Assembly (NCBI GenBank): GCA_014898415.1
Contig: RCTD01000017.1
Span: 929,001-993,000 of the forward strand
DNA: 64,000 bases
Direction: 5' to 3'
Origin: Stromatinia cepivora
Lineage: Eukaryota; Ascomycota; Leotiomycetes; Helotiales; Sclerotiniaceae
The notes below the pieces were generated by a model. It did not search any database, was not told the DNA's origin, and worked only from the letters and a program-made list of their open reading frames with translations. Position numbers and translations under genes: made by a program. Below, in pieces: positions 47,958-59,770 of this stretch. Positions within the stretch are counted from its first letter, which is position 1. Each line of letters opens with the position of its first letter.

Positions 47958-48201
47958 CTTTTAATAATTAACGATTTTATATATCGAATATATGAATAAT
48001 CGTTTTTTTCTTTATAACTCTCTTTATCTTTTATTTTAATTGGAAAACCAACAATTTTCGATAATCTTTTTTCTTTTTCTTTTTTATTTGATTTATTATC
48101 CAAAAAACTCAATATTAAAGGATCGAATAAATCGTTATCATCAAATAAAGAAATCCTCCCTCTTTTCTCTCCTTTATCGAATAATCTTTGCTTCAATAAT
48201 T
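47958..48201 (-). pseudogene. Antisense open frame in E tail, part 1 (before C2)
   Basis: On the strand opposite to E's pol, a frame of about 80 codons reads LFDKGEKRGRISLFDDNDLF, then ILSFLDNKSNKKEKEKRL and SYIRYIKSLIIK, and enters the C2 LTR. Removing C2 joins it in frame to 42361-42477, giving about 120 open codons. In sequence this AT-rich that is notable, but the start lacks an ATG and I recognise no family. It might be a remnant of a gene carried antisense in the tail of E, or chance. Confidence 0.35.
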
Positions 48202-49026
48202 ACAAATATAGAATTAATAAAACCTTTCAATTATACAATAGAATTCAAAAACGAAATCTACCTTTAAATTACTATCTGAACTTATAATAAACAATTGATT
48301 ATAACAAACAATAATTTCTTTAATAAAAGAAAACAATTTCTGAAATAAATAATTGTGTATTATTTTAGAAACAGATTTAATTAAATTATACTCCCAAAAA
48401 TCGATATTTTGGTTCGTTATTTGTATTGAATTCATTAATTCTTTTTATTTAATTTATTAATCCTTCAAAGGAATACTGGGATCTTCTTTTGCATTCGATT
48501 TTTTCAAAACTTTCTTTTCAGTTGTTATTTGTTTAATATAATTAAGATTTGCTTATTTAATCTTTTTAGATTCCGAAATCTTAAATATAATAATAATCAA
48601 TAAAAATTTGATTAAAACAAAAACGAGAATATAAAAAAAAGATCCATATATCTTTAAAAATTCATTTATTTTATTTCATCATCATAATCAATATATTATA
48701 GTTTAACAACTATATACATTCTCAATTGTTATATTACAGGATCGATTATTCATTTGTATTCTTTTAATAGAAAACTTTCTTTTTATTATTCAAAATCTTA
48801 ATTTCGAAAAATATCACAGATATTAAGCCAAAGACCAAAAGAAATTTGCGATTTATATATAATCAAATTCTTCTTTATTCTAAAAATACCAGGATCATTT
48901 CAGGTTTATATATTATATCATTTTTTTATTGATATCTGCTTATAATTGTTTTGTATATTCATTTACGAATTATATGAATTGCCATTTTTTATATCTTTCT
49001 ATTTGTTTCAGATCGCTTTTCGATTT
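48202..49026. other. Tail of copia E right of C2
   Basis: AT-rich, with no recognised motif. Short frames on both strands (for example 48214-48435 minus) are not convincing. It ends in the purine tract AAGAGGTG (49027-49034). Confidence 0.5.
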
Positions 49027-49034
49027 AAGAGGTG

Positions 49035-49344
49035 TATTATGGAAAGTCTTGTGATTCCCTATATTTTATAAAGGATCAAAGTGTATACTTTCCAATCGGA
49101 ATAAAGGATCTATTAACCCTTATCAATCTACCAATTTGATAAAGTGATTCTGATATATTAATAAACAAAGATTTAGCCTAATTAAAGTATATATTGGCTA
49201 GATAACCATTCATTTGTTCTATATATATAGCTTTTGATTCATATAATCAAGGACAAGTCATTCAATTCTTTTACTCTATCAATCATATGTACCACCTATT
49301 CCCCGATCCCTGAAAGTGCTCTGTAATCATACTATCCCGTGATA
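49035..49344 (+). repeat. 3' LTR of copia E, copy 2 (310 bp)
   Basis: It starts TATTATGGAAAGTCTTG (from TGTCACGGAAAG) and ends CCCGTGATA (from CCCGTGACA). The outer third is GC-richer than the inner part. Confidence 0.87.
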
Positions 49345-49541
49345 ATTTATTTATCCAATCCTTCATCAAACCTAAACGATTATATATATTAATAGTAATT
49401 ATATCATCAATAATAAAAACTTATCAAACAAATTGTATACACTAATAGCTATTAATATCCAAATAGAATTTTAAAAAGGTTCCATTATTATATTAAAAGT
49501 GATTCCTGAGTGTTTATAAGTAATCAAACAAATATAATACT

Positions 49542-49823
49542 TGTGACGCATAAGAGCCGTAGTAGAGCTGAATAAACAGAATCAATTATGTTCCTTAGAA
49601 TCTACAACTAAAGAACTATAACTCATAAAAAGCAACTAGATATATATACACAAATACTCATTCGTAAATTATAAAACTATATACATACATTATTAGGATC
49701 ACCATTTTACCATACTAAATCATATGATTCGTAACGCATATGCACGGACGATCAGCTCATAAATTGATATGGGAGATAAGGGGTATCACGTGATTAGCCT
49801 CCTGTGGTTCACGATTCGTGACA
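49542..49823 (-). mobile_element. Solo LTR of chromovirus A (282 bp)
   Basis: On the minus strand it begins TGTCACGAATCGTGAACC and ends TTATGCGTCACA. The duplication ATACT flanks it at 49537-49541 and 49824-49828, and no internal sequence is present, so this is what remains after recombination between the two LTRs of one insertion. It is the least RIP-altered A LTR in the window. Its interior differs from the 18136 copy by a few bases more than transitions alone explain. Confidence 0.9.
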
Positions 49824-49828
49824 ATACT

Positions 49829-52800
49829 TAAGTATAGTTCAAAAAATTAAGGAATTGATGAAGAAGAATGATCAATTAAAATTGGAAATATATTATTATT
49901 AATAAATGAGAGATATAATACAAATATTTTTCGATAATATAATATTTATTATAAAACGATTAAAGAATATAATTAAAGGATTTATTAAAGTTTAAAGGGA
50001 TACCGAGAATGATTAGTATAATATACAAGGAGAATTTTCTTAGTCTTATTATAATGATAGTAAAGTATATTATATAATAAATTATCAATATATGTAATCT
50101 AGACTACATTTAATTAAATTGTTTCAAGAATAAATCATGGACTCCGAATTACTTGTCGGCTATTCATAATATAGCGAGGGTGGTCGGCAGAATTTTTCGA
50201 ATAGCCGGCAAGTAGAATCCGCGTTAACAGCGATAAAGAAATCCCATTATTGTATTATATAATATCCATTAAATCCCGATAATTTGAATATAATATATAC
50301 TTCATTTCGATAGAATAATTTTCGATAATTCTATTTATAATAAATTATTATATAATCAGAAAGTATATCATATTCCAACCGAGGCACATTTCATAAGATA
50401 GTGAAATACAAGATGGTTGATGGCGCTTGTTTGAACTTAAACAGAAAGACTCTTAATTTAAACTTAATTAAATCAATATAACTTTTGAAATCTTTTTCAA
50501 AATAAAACAAATCTAATTATGAAATATTTATTATAACTCTTATATTTTAATCGTTCAAATTTCAAAGTACAATTATTTTTAATGAAATATCTGATCAAAA
50601 TATATTCGAATTATAATAATTCAAAGAGTTTCAAGAATATATATAAGCTCGATAATCATCTAAAAAACAATAATATAGATTACTAAAGAAAGTAAAGCAA
50701 TTTCGAAAAATAATAAAACTAGATATAATTATGATTTTGTTCAATTCTATTTCTCAACAATATTATATTTATAGATCAAAAGATAATGAATCCTAATTAT
50801 CTTTAATTATAGAAATAATAAATATATAATCTATTTGTTCAAAAATAATTCAATTGATTGATTAAATACAAACAAAATTGAGCAATTCAATTAATTATCT
50901 ATTAGAAGATTTCGAGCTGAAAGAAAATAATATAATTATGATTAATAAAAATATTCATATTGAAAAAAAAAGATAAAACAAAATCCCTAATATTTTCTTA
51001 AAATACAAAAAAGCAAATTTAAAAGTTTCGGATATTGAATACAAACTAAAATCATTATTATAATATTATAAAAAGATTGAATTATTATATAAATTATCTT
51101 CTTTTATTTTAAAATTATTAATAAAGGGTTTTAATAAATTGATTAACAAAAATATAACAACTACTTTGATAATATTAAAAAAAGATTTTGAATCTTCTAA
51201 TAAAAACAAACTAGATCTATCAATTTATATTAATATACAATAATCGTATAATATATCTTCTTTTATTTTTAGATTATTTAATAAAGATTTGAATAATTCA
51301 ATTTATAATTTATCATTCACAATATTAATTCTAAAAGATAAATTGAAATATTCTAAACAAACTTTATTTAATTTTATTACAAATACTTATCTCTTTCAAT
51401 CCTTCATCGATTCGAATTTATCTATAATATATTATATTATATATAAGAAATTAGAAAATTTATCATTAATATCAATTAAATCATTATCTATGCCACGATT
51501 ACTAAGATTTCTAAAAAATCGATTTTTTAATAAAACAATATTATCAATACAATCATCAATTTATAAGCTTTTATACTTCAAAAATATATTTGAAAATAAT
51601 AAACTGGACAAGATATTCTAAAGGATTTTCAATTTATATAAATAATTAATAAAATATTATTTAAATAAATAAAACAAATTATTTGAATGAAATATCGAAA
51701 CGATAAAGAGCTGAATTTGAAAAAAAAAAAGGGATAGTATTATAATAAGGATTAATATTGATTATTTTTGAATTTTTTATAAAAAATTAGGAAAGTATTT
51801 TATTAATGAAATTTTTCCTATTATATAGAAAATGGATTAAAAGTATATTGAAGTAATAAAGAACTTGATATTTATTACTATCAAGATTAAAATTATTTTC
51901 AAATCCTGATTTTAATTAAATTGTTTTAGAATATATTTCGATATTCATTATATATTATTTTATATATTATATTATATATAAATACTATCTATTATATTGA
52001 TATATATTTATCAATGAAACAAATAAAAACTCGATAAACTTAATACAGAATAAAAGGTCCTTAAGTTAACGAAAATCATTATTATTTTATAGAAAGAATA
52101 TTCTATATCAATATCAAGAATACGATATATTTAAATTAAACATGTCAAATTTATAAGAATTTCTAATAAGTTTATTAAATCACTTAATAATATTAACCGA
52201 ACCGATGGTTATATGATCATGTAATATATTAATAATATAATTTAATATTATTAAATTTTATTATTATACAAAATCTCGATCATATATCATATTAGAATGA
52301 TTTATAATGGAATAGAATGTGATGGAAGCGTATAGAACTTTCTTATTTCTAAGGTTAAATATTATTGGTTACTATTTCATTTCATTATATAAAATGATTC
52401 TATAAGATTCGATTTAAATCGATCTTATTTATAATCATAGAATATTATAGAATTTCATAGAATCCTATCAAATATTATAAATAAGAAGATTTTCTTCAAA
52501 GAATTCTTCTGAAAAACAAGCAAAATAAATTCAATATTCAATACACTTATATTTTGACTTCAACCATTATATATTCGATTACCCTTTTAAGCTGTATAAC
52601 TAAGTCTTCCACTATAATAATAGTGAATAATATTATTATTATATTATTCATTATTATTAACCAATCAACCTCCTTCAAGAAAATTATTAATATTGTATAG
52701 AATACTAGTAACTTACAACTTGAATATGAATATCAATCTCAACTCTTAAAATCATTCGTATAGTTGAGAAGAATACAAATGACATAGTAATTACGATTTG

Positions 52801-52860
52801 TAGGCCTCAATTATCAATCTTTATCTTGTCTAAAGAGTTATCCATATATAAGAAGTAGTA
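49829..52860. other. AT-rich sequence with one GC-rich inverted repeat
   Basis: No gene recognised. A plus-strand frame at 51289-51621 (110 codons) is Leu/Ile/Lys/Asn-rich without known motifs and may be chance. Less mutated patches occur at 50130-50235 and 50375-50450. Confidence 0.5.
50151..50213. repeat. 15-bp inverted repeat around a 33-base centre
   Basis: ACTTGTCGGCTATTC (50151-50165) and GAATAGCCGGCAAGT (50199-50213) pair over all 15 positions with one G-T wobble. The centre repeats the word TCGGC. It is markedly GC-richer than its surroundings. It might be a structured RNA or the remnant of a very short inverted-repeat element. Confidence 0.65.
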
Positions 52861-52898
52861 GCCCTTATATAGGGCCTATTAAAAGAGCTAGTCTCTTT
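52861..52898. other. Two consecutive small hairpins
   Basis: GCCCT-TATAT-AGGGC (52861-52875) and AAAGAG-CTAGT-CTCTTT (52882-52898), both perfect and separated by six bases. Function unknown. Confidence 0.5.
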
Positions 52899-54264
52899 CG
52901 CATTCGCTCAGATATATGGTACAGTGATCATTATATCGAAGTTATTCATCTATATTCACACAGACGAAACTCATAATATTAATTTTAATACCTTCTTTTC
53001 ATTATTAGATGATTAATATATTATTGTAATTAAATATAATCCAAAGTTATAAGCCATAAGTAAAACTATCATTATCTTTCAGTTATCTTGATCGAAAGAT
53101 TTTGTCTTGATTTCTTTTATTTTGAATATTCTTATTTAGATGCCTTTTATTTATTCATTTCTTTCTATTATAACTATATATATATAGATTGATTTCATTA
53201 AGAGAAGCCAGAATAAGAATCATCTAGAATCAGAGGGGCTGATTTTGAAACCCACTATTCTTCGTTTTGATATTAACGCGCTTGGTCACATTTCACTTCT
53301 TTTCTTATCTTATCTTTTATGATTTTAAGCCTTATAAGAGTTCCCGCTACGGCTTACCATATATATAACGCTTTTTTACCTAAAATCCCTGTTTTTCCAA
53401 TTTTCTAGATCCCTATCAAATTATAATCTTGAGAAACCCTAATTTTTATGAGGATTCTGTTACAATTGTTATAGGGAGGGGGGGGGGCGGTTAGTCGTGG
53501 CCAGAATTTTAATATGATTCCATTATAATAGAATTTGATTATACTAGAATGAAATTTGAACTGATAAAATCTGGTATAAAAAATAGTAATTCAAATACCT
53601 TAATCAATATTTATATTGGATTTCAGTTTTAAATCTTAATATTTTTGAAAATATTATATGATAATAATCAATCAAATTTATTTAATTAAATCTATTATCA
53701 AAATTTATATCGAATTCGTAAAAAAGTGTCTTGTATTCTAGGTTTATTTAAAAATCCGGTATTTTTATATAAAAAATAATCAAATCAGGAAATTATTCTA
53801 GTATTTTCAGGATTTCGATATATCCTAATTCGATATAGTTAAATTCTATTGTAATAGTATTATTTTGGATTGTTATTTTCTTAAATTATTTTGTAAGACT
53901 TTATATTGAGCTCGATAATTGGAGATATTATTCGTTGTTTTCAAATAATTAAGGCGGATGGTTTTTCATCTTTATAATTTTAAATCTGATTAAGAAATTC
54001 TTTGTACTAACTTCGGGAAATCCGATATTAGAATAAAAGAAACTCTTTTACAAAATCTATTATTATCTTTGTATTCAATTAATATCCCTTAATTCTATCT
54101 CAATTTCAAAGTATCGAAATATTTAATTCCTAATTTAAATAGATCCTTACTATAGAATATTAATACTCCGAAATTACTTCAACGATGTTTCGTTTTGAAC
54201 ATAAAATCAAATAATATACAAATATATAATTACAAATTAAAACTATTAATCATGAAATCTTGTT
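52899..54264. other. AT-rich sequence with a 10-G tract
   Basis: No gene recognised. 53220-53520 is less AT-rich than the rest. At 53474-53490 the plus strand reads GGGAGGGGGGGGGGCGG, including ten consecutive G. A tract of this type precedes the 3' LTR of element B, so this could be a polypurine tract of an unrecognised LTR element, but I could not find matching LTRs. Confidence 0.45.
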
Positions 54265-54609
54265 GATTTTGTAAACCAATTTAAATATAAGATCTTTCTT
54301 AAACTTAAATATACCCAAACCAAAAAGATATAATAAATTAATCCCTCACTTTTCTAATAATTACTATCTTTATATTATCGATCTTGTAAATCAATTCAAA
54401 CATAATATCTCTATTAAACTTGGATGTAAACGGATCAAAAAGATGTAATAAATTAACCCCTTACTTTTCTAACAATTACTATCTTTATATTACTAATCTT
54501 ATAAATCAATTCAAATATAATATCTTGTTTGAATTTGGATATATTTAGATCAAAAAGATATAATAAATTATACCCCTTACTTTTCTAATAGTTATTGTCT
54601 TTATATTAC
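54265..54609. repeat. 115-bp tandem repeat, three copies
   Basis: Units start at 54265, 54380 and 54495, each opening with GAT/AATCTTGTAAATCAATT-like sequence and containing AAAAAGATATAATAAATTA and CCTTACTTTTCTAA. The copies differ by many transitions. A minisatellite without evident function. Confidence 0.8.
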
Positions 54610-54993
54610 CAAAAGTTATAATATATATTCCGGATGTAAACAAATCTTTATTATGATATAATAAAATTATTATTATTATAAAGTATAATATACAATTTTA
54701 TCTTTAATTATATTGAATAACATAAATATTCTCGGGATATAATCGTCATTATATAATTACAAAGACAGAGAATCCGATAATATTTATAAATAATATATTC
54801 CAATATTTCGATCTTTTATTATATCATTTATTTGAATTGTTGAATATATAAGATTTCAATTTTCTAGGATTTTTATTTTTATTTAGAATTCAATATAAAG
54901 TTTTATCAATATAACAAATCAATTAAAGTTTTTATATATTAATATATTATAAACGGTTTTAGATTATATATATACTTTTAATTAAAGTACAAT

Positions 54994-55275
54994 TTATATT
55001 ATACTAAAAAACTTATAAATATAAAGTATTCCTACCTGAACCCAAGACTCCTCATCATCGCTTTCGTATACTCGGATATCAATTAGAGAAACGACTCTTT
55101 GATAACTATTACTTGATTTTATCTGTAATTGATATTCAGATAATGGATAAAATATACTCATACTTTCCTTCAGAATTCATCTATCCTTTATAAACTTAAT
55201 ACAATCCCTTTTATTTCATTCCGTAATATATAATTTTTCAACAAAAACTAATTCAAAGGGCTTTTTACAATTATA
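54994..55275 (-). pseudogene. Unrecognised coding fragment with two TGA stops
   Basis: A minus-strand frame of 94 codons is broken only by TGA at 55216-55218 and 55177-55179, both of which could derive from CGA. It reads YNCKKPFELVFVEKLYI, SMSIFYPLSEYQLQIKSS and YQRVVSLIDIRVYESDDEES, then WVQVG. The last stretch is GC-richer than its surroundings. CAG-GTAGGA at the end of WVQ could be a splice donor. I do not recognise the family. Confidence 0.4.
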
Positions 55276-57633
55276 TAATATCTTTAGTTCCTTTACTTGA
55301 TTCAATATCTTTATTATCTTTACCTTTATTTAATATATTATCTTTACCATCTCTTCTTTTATTCAATATAATATTATCAATAAATCTATTTATATCTAAT
55401 ATAATAAAATCTTCATCTTTATATTCGTTTTTCGAAAATAATACCTCATTTATTCATTGAAAAAAGAAATTTCATTTGAAAATTCAATTAATATATTAAA
55501 AAAGGGAAAACAAAAGCTAGAATTTAATAATAAATGAATTTGCTAAAAAAAATATTAAAAAGAGTAATACTTTATATTGATATTTATATTATAATAGAAC
55601 CTTAAAGAAGATAAATATTCTTATATTCAATTTATATGAAAATAACTAATATTTACTCAAATGAATCATTTTAAAGATATGGTTCAAGTAGATATTATAT
55701 AAAAATGGAAACATTTAGGAAAATCAATTTTAGATCTATATATAAAACAAATGGATTATGATAGATGTTGAAAGAGAATTTCTATATTGATGGAAATGTA
55801 TTATAATAGATGGACTATAGTTCGAATCAAATATACATGGACTTATGGTATAATGAATCTTTTCCCCAATCTTGTATTAAGTTTATAATGATACTGGGAT
55901 TTCCATTGAAAACTTTATTATATATTATTATTATTATTATTTTCGTTTTCTTAATAAAGAGAGTCATCACATAATGATTAGTAATTAGATAATTGATTTT
56001 AAAAAGTATTAAATATATAACTAAACATTAATTAATAACTAACTCATAGAAATATCTTTAGATCTATTTTCCTTCTTTTAAACAACTTAATTTGTAATTT
56101 CTGAAATTGAATATAGATAAAAAAGTTTATTCTATAATTGAACATACTTTAGTAACAAAAAAATGCATTGTATATCGACTTACGAAAAATCGACATATTT
56201 ATAATTAGTTATTTATATCTTTTTAATCTTGACTTCGCACTTTAATTGATTGAAATATAATTTTAACCACTACAAATTATGGATTCTTATTTTTGTTAAT
56301 TGATCGATATCTTAAGCCGAGTTTTCTTTATTGAATTACAAATTCTATGAACTTTATAAAGAGTAATTGTAACCTTATCAAAAAATACAAAGATATCAAA
56401 TCATTCATTTTTATTATTTATCTCACTTTATATTCAAATATATTTATATATAAAGTATTGTTTTTAGTATTATTTACCTTAAAATCATTAATTAATCGTT
56501 CTATCACATACAATATTATGAATAAAAGCTATTTCGATAATAATTATCTTTTTATATATTCAAACCGTATATTTACATGCCGAGAAATGCTTTTTTCTTA
56601 TTGAAAATCAGGAATAGAAAACTAATATATATTACAGTTATCAGCACCGGTCCTCCTTTATAGAAAACTTATATGAAGATTATATTCATAATAAATTATA
56701 TGAAAACTAAAGAAAAGATTAATTATTCAATCAATATTCTTCATTTTTATAATAAATATTAATAATCTTAATCCAAATTTACTATAAATATCATAAATAC
56801 AAATAATGAATATTCGGGAATCATCCTAGTAATTCTATATATCGGTTTTTTAAGAATATATTTTTAGAATTCAGGTAATGATATTAAAGATATAAAGTTT
56901 TCAAGTAATTTTCTAAATGATATTTATATTAGAACAAAATAGTTGTTCTCAGTATAATTCGATTTACTTGTATTAATTTACTAGTTGGAACAAAACACTC
57001 GCTCTTGATATCAACGTTGTACTTGGTCCAGATATTTGGTTTTTTAAAATAACTCGAAACAAATTCTTCGATTAATATAAACAATTATCAAACCATTTGA
57101 ACATATAATTCAGGGAGGCAAAAATTGGGAAGGTAAATTCAATATTTTAGTTATTTCATCATTTAAACAACTAATTTTTCCTAAGGGTTTTCAAATGATT
57201 TATATCTTTATAGTTCATTGGTTTTCAAAATGGTTTATGGAATACAAGTGCAAGAGATTATAATTAGTACCAAGGTAGGCTTTTACATCATGCGTCTTTC
57301 TAATACACGACAAATCTGACTTCAAATATTGATGATAAGACCATGCATAAGCTTTATCTGTAGCCTTTTCAAAGAAAGTCAATCTCATCTATATATCAAT
57401 TTTTTCTAATACTCTTCTAGATGCTTTATATATTGATATTGACAGCATTATATGTTCTTACAATCATATCAATAATAAAACACTAAATGGGTTATTAAAA
57501 AAAAGTTAGAATTTAATGGATTTATGATTTCAGATTGAGATATTCAATATTCAGGATTTGTATCTACATTTTCAAATTTGAATATAATAATGGTATTATC
57601 AAATAAAAACAAAACATAAAATATTAAACCTTT
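55276..57633. other. AT-rich spacer, no gene seen
   Basis: No domain recognised. A plus-strand frame at 56347-56604 is hydrophobic and low-complexity. The region around 57000-57310 is somewhat less AT-rich but has stops in all frames. Confidence 0.5.
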
Positions 57634-57799
57634 TGTTGGAAATGAGGCCATCATAGGATTAGAATTGAGGTCACGTGATCACAATGGTGCACAGACCATA
57701 TTTGGGGATAACTTCAATTCTATTTCTATTAGAATAATAGATCCTTAATTCAATCTATATAATCAACAATATTATTATTTCTTATATTAAAAGTTAATA
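57634..57799 (+). repeat. 5' LTR of copia C3 (166 bp)
   Basis: It starts TGTTGGAAATGAGGCCATC, the best preserved C LTR start in the window, and ends AAAAGTTAATA. Confidence 0.87.
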
Positions 57800-59477
57800 G
57801 ATTATAAGATCCGATTGTATAATAGTGATTAGAAAGTAAAGCAAATCGAAAAAAGATTAGTATAATTAATAGAGATAAAATAAAATGAAAATCAAAGTTT
57901 TCATATAATATTATTGAAATAGAATTGAAATATGATAATACAATTTATAATTTACAATATTACAGATCAAAGCGGAAAATAGTCTATATAATGCTAATAC
58001 AGAATTATAATAAAAGTGAAAAGTAAGTTTGTATAACTATAAGAAAACATATTATAATACGATTTTACGAATTTTCTTATTATTTTATTTTTATATTTCT
58101 TTATTATCCTGAATTTATTTACTATACATTTTTTAAGATTATCTTAAAAACCTAAAGATTATCTTTGATATTTATCAAATAACAAGAAATCTTCACAATA
58201 TCGAAATCAAACAATCTTTCGAAATTCAATCAAAACAATTATAAATAATAATTCAGATAAATAAAGATATAATTGAAAGGGAAAGAATGGTTTTATATAA
58301 TTGATCAAATATTAAACGAATATATATAGATTACAGGATCCAATATAATATCTATTTATGAGATCAATAATCGTGTATATTATAATATTGAGTTGAAATC
58401 GGAATATTTAAAGGATGAAGCGAATATATTATCATATATTTGTATAATACTCAATAATGATGATGAAGCCCTTATTGATGAATATTTAATAGTATATATA
58501 TTTTAGAGATATTTTAAATCAAAATATATCAGAATCAATGTAGTTATAATCAATATATATATAATAATGATTCAGAACTTCAAATTTCAATCCGATATTC
58601 ATTTCGATATAATTATTATCGAAGTTTGAGATAAATTGAAAGAATATAAAAAGAAATTAGGGATTGTAAATGAAAACTATCAATTAGTATATTAAGATAT
58701 CGTTTTGCTTTTGGTTTTAATATATAATCTTTTAATTGATTATTAAAGAATAATAGATATATTGGATATCTAAATCAGTTTTAGTATTGATGATAAAATT
58801 AAGTATTTGTAAATTAAGGAATTTCGTTTTAAGAATAAATCAAAGTAAATATAAATTGTAAAAAAATCTAGATATATTTTTCGATATCAAAAATCAGATT
58901 TTAAGATCTCAAATAATATTTGTGATCTATATCAAAAGAAAGATTATTATATATAAGATTATCTATATTTAGTATAAATCAATAAACTCTTTTATAATTA
59001 TTTTTGTTATTAAAAAAGAAAGGAATCTTCGAATCTAAAGAAGGTTTATTTTAACAAAAAAGATTAAATATACTTTGTTAATAATATCTCTAAATTAGAT
59101 TTCGATATTGAGGATATAATAAAGAAAGATTATAATTTGATAAAGGAAATTATTAATAAGGTTTTCTTTAATAAATGATATACTAATATAAACGTTGCTT
59201 TATATATATTTAATCAACCTTTATTATTCAGATCAATAGATTTTATTATTAAACGAAGAATAAAAATTGATAGAGGAGTAATATATTATCGCTATTAGGA
59301 TTTAATGAATATAATATATAAAGATGATTTTAAAATATTATTTTCAAATATATTATATATATTAAGATTAAAAGTAAATTTGTTATTAGAAAAAAGGATT
59401 TGCAAAACAAGGCTGTAAAGGGAATTCAATTCTTATTATATATATTTCAAGAAAGATAATAAAAAAATCATTTATAT
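57634..59477 (+). mobile_element. Truncated Ty1/copia element C, copy 3
   Basis: The 5' LTR (57634-57799) and internal sequence are collinear with C1 from 21644 to about 23490, covering gag and the start of the pre-integrase region (MNIIYKDDFKILFSNILYI-like frame near 59307). It stops abruptly where a D LTR begins, and the rest of the element does not resume on the other side. All coding frames are broken. The first 90 bases of the LTR are nearly unmutated. Confidence 0.85.
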
Positions 59478-59770
59478 TGTGAAAGAGGTAGGTCGAGATA
59501 TATGCGTCCCGATAGCATGTTATAAAGGGAAATAGGAATTGGAACTGATCAGATTATATTGTAAAGACTTCAAATAGTAAAATTAATAGATTTAAATAAT
59601 AATTTTGGATTATATACAAATAAGATATAAAAAGATTAATAGAAAAACAATTGATTTTTTTCAAAAAAAAAGAAATAGAATTCTTTTTTATATTTAATTA
59701 CAAAAAATTATATAATTATATAATTATGAATTAATTATATATTAAACCTTGATATTCCAATTTTCTTATA
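59478..59770. repeat. LTR, family D, copy c (293 bp)
   Basis: It starts TGTGAAAGAGGTAGGTCGAG, the best preserved D end, and finishes TTTTCTTATA (from CTTTCTCACA). The left side is copia C3. The five bases on the two sides (TATAT and CTTTT) do not match, so this is not a simple solo LTR. Mutation is weak at the left end and strong at the right, as expected if the left end is the outer edge of an element extending rightwards. Confidence 0.75.

Larger units (their letters stand above)
35602..49344 (+). mobile_element. Full-length Ty1/copia element E with nested C2
   Basis: It has two LTRs of 309-310 bp and the target duplication ATTTA at 35597-35601 and 49345-49349. Without the nested C2 copy it is about 8.26 kb. 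Plus-strand order is gag, protease, pre-integrase, integrase, RT and RNase H, ending near 41920, followed by an unusually long tail of roughly 1.6 kb before the 3' LTR. All frames carry stops. The bases AAGAGGTG directly before the 3' LTR are the likely purine tract. Confidence 0.9.
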
